Assembly (NCBI GenBank): GCA_017442445.1
Contig: JAFRZS010000141.1
Location: forward strand, 1-11,237
Source: Clostridia bacterium
GTDB lineage: Bacteria; Bacillota; Clostridia; Oscillospirales; Acutalibacteraceae
Direction of reading: 5' to 3'
Length of the DNA: 11,237 nucleotides
The notes beneath the pieces are model-generated. The model was not told the DNA's origin, ran no database searches, and worked only from the letters and a program-made list of their open reading frames with translations. Position numbers and translations under genes: made by a program. Of the stretch, positions 7,223 through 11,237 are shown piece after piece; within the stretch, counting starts at the first letter, position 1, and each line of letters starts with the position of its first letter.

Positions 7223-7254
7223 AGAAAAAGCCTTGCTAAAGCAAGACTTTTTCT
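7223..7254 (-). terminator. Terminator between the M23 gene and pheS promoter
   Basis: The stem AGAAAAAG/CTTTTTCT (7223-7230 with 7247-7254) continues, past one C-A mismatch, into CTTGC/GCAAG with a 4-nt loop. On the minus strand it ends in TTTTTCTTTTG. It separates the M23 peptidase transcript from the pheS promoter and, given its A/T flanks, could act in both directions. Confidence 0.75.
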
Positions 7255-7270
7255 GATCTTTGCCGATAAG

Positions 7271-7298
7271 AAAGAGAGCTGTTTTCACAGCTCCCTTT
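7271..7298 (-). terminator. Hairpin downstream of the M23 gene
   Basis: A 12-bp stem with one G-U pair (7271-7282 with 7287-7298) has a GAAA loop when read on the minus strand, 37 nt after the M23 stop codon. The U-tail is poor (CTTATC), so it probably assists the stronger terminator 17 nt further downstream. Confidence 0.5.
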
Positions 7299-7334
7299 AA
7301 TGTTTGTGCTATCTTATCCATAGGGTTTCTGTTC

Positions 7335-8525
7335 TTAGTAGAGGTATAATGGTTTAGCATCTATTATATACGGTCTGGGGTTAAGGGTATGCTCGAATTT
7401 ATAATCGTTTTCTGTACGGATTTCAAAATGAAGATGGGGACCGGTGCTGTTTCCGGTGCTTCCGACTTCTGCTATTTTGGTACCGCGTGATACGGTTTGT
7501 CCGGCCTTTACAACTATCTTACTGCAGTGAGCATAACGGGTATAGTAGGTTTTACCCGCTTCTTCGTGTTTGATTGTCAGATAAAGACCGTAACCATCAG
7601 CATCGTTTTTTACATGCACAACAGTTCCTGCTTCTGATGCGACTATAGCGTTTCCTTTGGGTGCTGCAATATCTATGCCTCCATGCGGCTTTGTTACACC
7701 ATTAAGTGTACGATTCTTGCTCCACTCAGATGAAACACGGGTATATTTTGGCACGGGGAATAAAAAATTGAAAGCGGGTTCAATTTTACCTATCGAAGCT
7801 TTATTATTGTGGTTGTAGATGTAATTTTGTTTTCCAGGTACTACATAAATGTCATTTACAGTTGCAGAATAAAAATCTATTGAGGCATAAGGTCCGGCAA
7901 TCCAAATGTCATTATTGTTGGGGGCATTAAATGTTGCACTACCATCGATTTTTGCTTGGGAGTTTTGGTATAGAATAAGAATGTTATTTTTATTCGCAGT
8001 AAATTTACCACCGTATATCTCGCAAGAAGCTCCCTTTTGATTTTGAATCGCAACATATTTGCCGTTTGAGTGTGCGGTTACTTTCTTTAAGAACAGATAA
8101 TTATTATTAGATATCAAGGAAGTTTTTTCGCCTGTTATGGTAATGTTGCTCAAAGATAAATAACCTTTAGATCCGACTTTGAATAAAACACCTTTACTGC
8201 CGTTATATGTTGATGATGTTATTTTGTAACCGTTGCCTTCGATGTCTAAGTAACCGTTTACTACTAAAGGTTCTTCGAGTGTTATATTTTTCTTTAATGT
8301 ATACGGATGTGCATCGTTTGTTTTTTCGGCATTTTTAACTGCTTTTTTGAGATCGTTTAAGGTTTTAATATTATAATATCCTGTGAGTTCTCTCCATTTG
8401 CGTGTTGCAGAACTTGTAGTAACCGGTTTGACTGTTTGCAGAGCAGAGACTGAAATTTGCTGAAAACTGAAAAACATTGTTATGAGTAGAAGTATAGCTA
8501 CGATTTTTCTGATTGATTTTGACAT
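7335..8525 (-). CDS. Secreted M23 (LytM-type) metallopeptidase with beta-helix-like N-terminal region
   Basis: This 396-aa protein is probably a secreted cell-wall endopeptidase that cleaves peptide crosslinks of peptidoglycan. It begins with a Sec signal peptide (basic MSKSIRK, hydrophobic 8-22, likely cleavage near ISVSALQ at 24-30). Residues about 80-230 form short repeated strand-turn units rich in Asn, Gly and Ile (for example GYLSLSNITITGE, GASCEIYGGKF), which look like a right-handed beta-helix. The C-terminal M23 domain (about 265-385) keeps all the zinc and catalytic residues: H281 and D285 in HGGID, H333 in YAH, and H366 in HLHFE. It is therefore predicted to be active. The ATG has GGAG 9 nt upstream. 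It is divergent from the XRE gene, and the operator-flanked promoter about 310 nt upstream is its likely source of transcription. Confidence 0.92.
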   Translation of the reverse strand: MSKSIRKIVAILLLITMFFSFQQISVSALQTVKPVTTSSATRKWRELTGYYNIKTLNDLKKAVKNAEKTNDAHPYTLKKNITLEEPLVVNGYLDIEGNGYKITSSTYNGSKGVLFKVGSKGYLSLSNITITGEKTSLISNNNYLFLKKVTAHSNGKYVAIQNQKGASCEIYGGKFTANKNNILILYQNSQAKIDGSATFNAPNNNDIWIAGPYASIDFYSATVNDIYVVPGKQNYIYNHNNKASIGKIEPAFNFLFPVPKYTRVSSEWSKNRTLNGVTKPHGGIDIAAPKGNAIVASEAGTVVHVKNDADGYGLYLTIKHEEAGKTYYTRYAHCSKIVVKAGQTVSRGTKIAEVGSTGNSTGPHLHFEIRTENDYKFEHTLNPRPYIIDAKPLYLY

Positions 8526-8593
8526 TTTTATAATCTCCTTTTTTGATTAAAATTCATTTACTTTCAAAATATTGCTGAAAGCATATTAGTGTA

Positions 8594-8636
8594 TGAAATA
8601 TGCAATGTGTCACAGAATATCATTGTGAGTATTTCA
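8594..8636. other. Interrupted inverted repeat upstream of the M23 gene
   Basis: TGAAATA (8594-8600) pairs with TATTTCA (8630-8636), and inside it CAATG (8603-8607) pairs with CATTG (8621-8625). The internal loop is asymmetric. It lies in the putative 5' leader of the M23 transcript. It could be an RNA fold or a binding site; nothing recognisable identifies it. Confidence 0.35.
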
Positions 8637-8670
8637 GAATGAATTAAATCAACAAGAGGAAAAAACTAAA

Positions 8671-8754
8671 TCAAGATGTTGTTAAAAAAATAACAATCCT
8701 GTGCAAAAAATAACTCGGGTATTCTGCGGCACAAACCACCTGTTCGATGTCCAT
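8671..8754 (-). CDS. 27-aa ORF, possible leader peptide or gene remnant
   Basis: The ATG at 8752-8754 follows AGGGGTG at 6-nt spacing, a good ribosome binding site. The peptide starts MDIEQVVCAAEYPSY and ends IVIFLTTS. The N-terminal half is soluble and contains one Cys; the last third is hydrophobic. It is the first ORF after the operator-flanked minus-strand promoter and lies about 145 nt upstream of the M23 gene. I do not recognise it. It may be a real small protein, a leader peptide, or the 5' end of a gene whose remainder was deleted when the M23 gene came next to it. The strong SD and promoter context argue for translation; the short length leaves it uncertain. Confidence 0.45.
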   Translation of the reverse strand: MDIEQVVCAAEYPSYFLHRIVIFLTTS

Positions 8755-8810
8755 TGGAATCACCCCTAATACAAAAAAATAAAGAATGTATAATGAAAAT
8801 ATTATACACA

Positions 8811-8832
8811 AGTTAGTGATATATCACTAACT
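8811..8832. promoter_or_regulatory. Operator O1 (perfect 22-bp palindrome)
   Basis: A perfect 22-bp palindrome with core TTAGTGATATATCACTAA. It lies immediately downstream of the minus-strand promoter at 8841-8869, covering roughly +2 to +24 of that transcript. It is the best of three related sites and the probable primary binding site of the adjacent XRE protein. Confidence 0.85.
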
Positions 8833-8840
8833 ACAAGTAG

Positions 8841-8869
8841 ATTTTAACATGGTTATTACAGTTTGTCAA
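8841..8869 (-). promoter_or_regulatory. Minus-strand promoter for the 27-aa ORF and M23 gene
   Basis: TTGACA (8864-8869) and TAAAAT (8841-8846) are 17 bp apart, with TGT just before the -10 (extended -10). Operator O1 lies at the predicted start site and O2 lies 15 bp upstream of the -35. This arrangement fits repression by steric block. Confidence 0.75.
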
Positions 8870-8884
8870 TAGATTTTTTTAAAA

Positions 8885-8906
8885 AAATAGTGAAATATCA
8901 CTAACT
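8885..8906. promoter_or_regulatory. Operator O2
   Basis: TAGTGAAATATCACTA (8888-8903) has one change from the palindrome core, and its right half (ATATCACTAACT) is identical to that of O1. Centre-to-centre distance to O1 is 74 bp, close to seven helical turns, so dimers at O1 and O2 would face the same side of the DNA. Confidence 0.8.
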
Positions 8907-8913
8907 GTTTTCT

Positions 8914-8935
8914 TCTTAGTGATATATCATCTTAT
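8914..8935. promoter_or_regulatory. Operator O3 (degenerate right half)
   Basis: TTAGTGATATATCA (8916-8929) is identical to 14 bases of O1, after which the right half degenerates (TCTTA instead of CTAAC). It lies about 27 bp before the repressor start codon, where the plus-strand core promoter should be. It is therefore likely the autoregulatory site. Confidence 0.7.
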
Positions 8936-8961
8936 TGTAAGAAACAAAAGGGGGAGAAAAT

Positions 8962-9204
8962 TTGGGTATCTATGAAGTGACAGTTGAAAGAATTTATAAA
9001 CTGTGCGAAGAACGAAATATTACCCCTAATGCTCTGAGTTATTTATCGGGAGTTTCACAATCTACGATTAAGAGTATATTGAACGGAGAAAGCAAAAATC
9101 CGGGCATTGTTACTATAAAGAAATTATGTGACGGACTTGATATAAGTATTATTGATTTTTTTGATACAAAAGAATTTAGAGAGCTTGAACAGGAAATGAA
9201 ATGA
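8962..9204 (+). CDS. XRE-family helix-turn-helix repressor (80 aa)
   Basis: This small, single-domain Cro/C1-type DNA-binding protein is probably a dimeric repressor. The HTH runs from about residue 8 to 65. It contains TPNALSYLSGVSQSTIKSIL (21-40; the recognition helix is likely SQSTIKSIL) followed by the typical tail TIKKLCDGLDISIIDFFD. It lacks any peptidase or ligand-sensing domain. The start is a TTG codon with GGGGGAG 5 nt upstream; a GTG at codon 6 is less well placed. It diverges from the M23 gene, and three copies of one palindrome lie just upstream, so autoregulation and control of the divergent gene are likely (inference). A terminator follows directly. The inducing signal is unknown. 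Confidence 0.92.
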   Translation: MGIYEVTVERIYKLCEERNITPNALSYLSGVSQSTIKSILNGESKNPGIVTIKKLCDGLDISIIDFFDTKEFRELEQEMK

Positions 9205-9205
9205 T

Positions 9206-9237
9206 AAGAAATCTTGTGCAAACAAGGTTTCTTTTTT
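9206..9237 (+). terminator. Terminator of the XRE repressor gene
   Basis: An 11-bp stem with one U-G pair (9206-9216 with 9223-9233; AAGAAATCTTG / CAAGGTTTCTT) has a 6-nt loop and runs into six T residues (9232-9237). It begins 2 nt after the stop codon. Confidence 0.85.
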
Positions 9238-9410
9238 GGTTTAAGGAGAAGATTGCGGGGATAGGGAAAAAAGATGCAGAACAAACAAACTGAGCAAAAA
9301 CAAGGCTAATTGTTTTTGGTTACCCGAAGGCGTACAAAGGTACGCCGAGAGGCGAAGCTTGTTTGTAGTATAAATAGTATTTATACGGTCTGCGCTTTTT
9401 TGACATCCCC
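9238..9410 (-). repeat. Structured intergenic repeat, right copy (short form)
   Basis: This is the homologue of 6-250 in opposite orientation. It carries a perfect palindrome at 9368-9386 (GTATAAATACTATTTATAC on the minus strand) where the left copy has its enlarged arm. It also has a 7-bp hairpin at 9329-9346 (GGCGTAC/GTACGCC, 4-nt loop), a 9-bp hairpin at 9295-9318 (CAAAAACAA/TTGTTTTTG) and an outer stem ACAAAC/GTTTGT (9285-9290 with 9361-9366). The last hairpin sits where the left copy has a different but also self-complementary sequence, so pairing is kept while sequence changes. It fills the space between the XRE terminator and the rpsU terminator. Confidence 0.75.
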
Positions 9411-9424
9411 GAGGGCAAAAGAAA

Positions 9425-9454
9425 AAGCCTTGCAGTTTGTTGACTGCAAGGCTT
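9425..9454 (-). terminator. rpsU terminator
   Basis: A perfect 12-bp stem (AAGCCTTGCAGT / ACTGCAAGGCTT, 9443-9454 with 9425-9436 on the minus strand) has a 6-nt loop and is followed by TTTCTTTT. It lies 23 nt after the rpsU stop codon. Confidence 0.88.
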
Positions 9455-9477
9455 GAAAACTTTATTCCGTACCGCGA

Positions 9478-9654
9478 TTATTTATACTTACGTTTACGTG
9501 CGGCTTCAGACTTTTTCTTACGTCTTACGGAAGGCTTTTCATAATGTTCTCTTTTACGAACTTCCTGAATAACACCGTCTCTGGAAGTCTGTCTTTTAAA
9601 TCTTCTGAGAGCGCTGTCCAAAGATTCGTTTTCTTTAACTTTTACCTGACTCAT
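9478..9654 (-). CDS. rpsU: 30S ribosomal protein S21
   Basis: This 58-aa small-subunit protein sits near the anti-Shine-Dalgarno end of 16S rRNA and helps translation initiation. The sequence begins MSQVKVKENESLDSALRRFK and continues with the family signature RQTSRDGVIQEVRKREHYEK. It ends in the very basic tail RRKKKSEAARKRKYK. Length is typical of Firmicutes S21 (57-60 aa). The ATG follows a strong SD (GGAGGGAGGG). It has its own promoter and terminator and is therefore probably monocistronic here, rather than next to the GatB/YqeY-type gene often found beside rpsU. Readthrough from leuS, 120 bp upstream, is also possible because no leuS terminator is seen. Confidence 0.97.
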   Translation of the reverse strand: MSQVKVKENESLDSALRRFKRQTSRDGVIQEVRKREHYEKPSVRRKKKSEAARKRKYK

Positions 9655-9729
9655 TCTATTCCCTCCCTCCGCTGAATGCAGGGATAATTTTCTTATATTG
9701 CGACCGGAAATTTTCCGACCTTATGAAAT

Positions 9730-9758
9730 ACTATACTAAAATCGCGTAAATTTGTCAA
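9730..9758 (-). promoter_or_regulatory. Consensus promoter for rpsU
   Basis: TTGACA (9753-9758) and TATAGT (9730-9735) are separated by 17 bp, with the start expected near 9723 and a leader of about 70 nt. The beginning of the leader contains a 13-nt palindrome (CGGAAAATTTCCG on the minus strand, 9705-9717), a possible 5' hairpin. The promoter sits just after the leuS stop codon. Confidence 0.85.
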
Positions 9759-9776
9759 GTGCTTTTGCGAGATTTT

Positions 9777-11237
9777 TTACGGTTTTAAAACAATGTTAAC
9801 AAGTTTGCCTTTAACATAAAGCTCTTTCACAACATTCATACCGTTCATAGCTTCGGCAATCTTTTCGTCCTTGTGAGCAAGTTCAATTGCTTCATCAGAG
9901 CTGATGTCTGTGGGAACTGTGATGCGTGAACGGACTTTACCGTTAATCTGAACAACGATTTCAATTGTTTCATCAACACATTTAGCTTCATCAAATGTCG
10001 GCCATTCACCGTCTGCAGCCATCATTTTACCAAAACCGCAGACCTCCCACATTTCTTCCGAAACATGAGGAGCGAAGGGGTTGACAAGGAGAAGGAGAGC
10101 TTTAAGCTCTGCTTTGTTAATTGAACCCTTGTTATAGATTGTATTGAGAAGTGTCATAAGAGCAGCGATAGCTGTGTTATATTTAAGAGCTTCAATATCT
10201 TCTGTGACTTTCTTGATTGTCTTGTGCATTGATGATGAAAGCTCTTTTGAGAATTCATCGCCGTCAACAAGGATTTCCTGTAAATTCCAGATTCTGTCTA
10301 TAAATCTCTTACAGCCCTTAACAGAATTTTCTGACCAGGGAGCAGCCTGTTCGTAGTCGCCCATGAAAAGTACATATGTACGAAGAACGTCTGCGCCGAA
10401 CACATCAACAACTTCATTGGGGTCAATAACATTACCGCGTGACTTACTCATTTTTACACCGTCGGGGCCGAGAATAAGTCCCTGAGCAGTTCTCTTTGCA
10501 TAGGGTTCTGCATGAGGTACCGTGCCGATATCATAAAGGAATTTATGCCAGAAACGTGAGTAGATAAGGTGACGTGTAACATGCTCCATACCGCCGTTGT
10601 ACCAGTCAACAGGAAGCCAGTAATTGAGTTTGTCCATATCTGCAAGACACTCGTCGTTGTGAGGATCAATGTATCTCAGGAAATACCATGATGAACCTGC
10701 CCACTGAGGCATTGTATCAGTTTCTCTCTTAGCGTCGCCGCCACACTTGGGACACTTGCAGTTTACATAAGAGTCAATCTTTGCAAGAGGACTTTCACCG
10801 TCTGTACCGGGTTCAAAATTTTCTACCTCGGGGAGTCTTAACGGAAGTTCTTCATAGGGAACAGCTACCATACCGCACTTGTCACAATGAACGATCGGAA
10901 TGGGTTCGCCCCAATAACGCTGACGGTTGAATGCCCAGTCTTTCATTTTATACTGAACGCCGCCTTCACCGATACCTTTTTCCTGTAAAACTTCAATCAT
11001 TTTTGCGATTGAATCCTTTTTGTTATCAAGACCGTTGAGGAAATCGGAATTAACCATTTCGCCGTCGCCTGTATAAGCAGCTTCTTCAATGTTTCCGCCC
11101 TTGATAACTTCGATGATATCAATACCGAATTTCTTTGCAAAGTCATAGTCACGGTCATCATGTGCGGGAACAGCCATAATTGCACCTGTGCCGTAACCCA
11201 TCATAACATAGTCAGATATGTAAATGGGGATATCCTT
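9777..11237 (-). CDS. leuS: Leucyl-tRNA synthetase, C-terminal part (5' end outside window)
   Basis: The open frame runs off the right edge. 486 codons plus stop are present, of a protein usually about 800 aa long. It is a class I aaRS that charges tRNA(Leu) and edits non-cognate amino acids. Visible in order are the end of the CP1 editing domain (YVMMGYGTGAIMAVPAHDDR, with the Asp of AHDxRD that discriminates against Leu) and the WAFNRQRYWGEPIP segment. A CxxC...CxxC zinc module follows (CDKC and CPKC), then the catalytic loop KMSKSRGN (KMSKS codons at 10440-10454), the anticodon-binding helical domain, and the C-terminal domain (IVVQINGKVRSRI, ending VNIVLKP). The internal ATG at 11204 is not the true start, because the same frame continues to the edge with conserved sequence. 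Nothing in the visible part suggests loss of function. Confidence 0.97.
   Translation of the reverse strand, partial: KDIPIYISDYVMMGYGTGAIMAVPAHDDRDYDFAKKFGIDIIEVIKGGNIEEAAYTGDGEMVNSDFLNGLDNKKDSIAKMIEVLQEKGIGEGGVQYKMKDWAFNRQRYWGEPIPIVHCDKCGMVAVPYEELPLRLPEVENFEPGTDGESPLAKIDSYVNCKCPKCGGDAKRETDTMPQWAGSSWYFLRYIDPHNDECLADMDKLNYWLPVDWYNGGMEHVTRHLIYSRFWHKFLYDIGTVPHAEPYAKRTAQGLILGPDGVKMSKSRGNVIDPNEVVDVFGADVLRTYVLFMGDYEQAAPWSENSVKGCKRFIDRIWNLQEILVDGDEFSKELSSSMHKTIKKVTEDIEALKYNTAIAALMTLLNTIYNKGSINKAELKALLLLVNPFAPHVSEEMWEVCGFGKMMAADGEWPTFDEAKCVDETIEIVVQINGKVRSRITVPTDISSDEAIELAHKDEKIAEAMNGMNVVKELYVKGKLVNIVLKP

Noticed and set aside
7148..7360. 70-aa ORF on the minus strand between the M23 gene and pheS
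   Set aside because: It reads through two terminator hairpins and the perfect pheS promoter, overlaps the end of the M23 gene, and has no SD before its first ATG or the internal one.
8801..8829. Second minus-strand promoter with a perfect TATAAT at 8801-8806
   Set aside because: The matching -35 position falls inside operator O1 and has only a poor match (TTAGTG at 18-bp spacing). The promoter at 8841-8869 is far better, though a weak second start cannot be excluded.
9039..9284. 81-aa minus-strand ORF opposite the XRE gene
   Set aside because: It is antisense to a clear HTH coding region and its terminator, with no recognisable domain.
1..11237. CRISPR array, tRNA/rRNA genes, transposase or integrase
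   Set aside because: No regularly spaced direct repeats, no tRNA-like cloverleaf with the usual T-loop, and no transposase or recombinase motifs were seen on either strand.

Overview
This is a moderate-to-low GC Firmicutes chromosome segment. The SD sequences are AGGAGG-like, the promoters are TTGACA/TATAAT type, there are many U-tailed hairpins, and the cell-surface protein has a Thr-rich tail. The gene content and protein style fit a gut or rumen Clostridia of the Oscillospiraceae (Ruminococcus-like) best. That placement is an inference, because no rRNA or other strong taxonomic marker lies in the window.

Layout from right to left, since most genes are on the minus strand. The right edge holds the C-terminal 486 codons of leuS (leucyl-tRNA synthetase). 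It is followed by rpsU (ribosomal protein S21, 58 aa) with its own consensus promoter and a strong terminator. An accessory stretch of about 2 kb comes next. It holds a small XRE-type repressor gene on the plus strand and, divergent from it, a secreted M23 metallopeptidase preceded by a 27-codon ORF. The divergent spacer carries three copies of the palindrome TTAGTGATATATCACTAA around a near-consensus promoter. It looks like a compact repressor switch controlling a cell-wall enzyme.

Beyond a pair of hairpins, a perfect sigma-A-type promoter drives pheS-pheT, then a phosphoglucomutase (pgcA-like), an overlooked 32-aa single-span membrane peptide, and a LytR-CpsA-Psr (LCP) cell-wall polymer ligase with a Thr-rich C-terminal tail. 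The run ends in two tandem hairpins. These five genes are closely spaced and probably largely co-transcribed, joining tRNA charging (pheST) to envelope precursor supply and polymer attachment (pgcA, LCP).

The most unusual non-coding feature is a structured intergenic repeat present twice in opposite orientations (6-250 on plus, 9238-9410 on minus). Each copy lies just downstream of a protein gene's terminator. Its stems are kept although their sequences differ, and the left copy has a much enlarged arm. The ordinary parts of the window (aaRS genes, rpsU, pgcA) show nothing surprising. The second-look items are the repeat family, the repressor/operator/M23 cassette, the unusual pheS start region and the two small ORFs.
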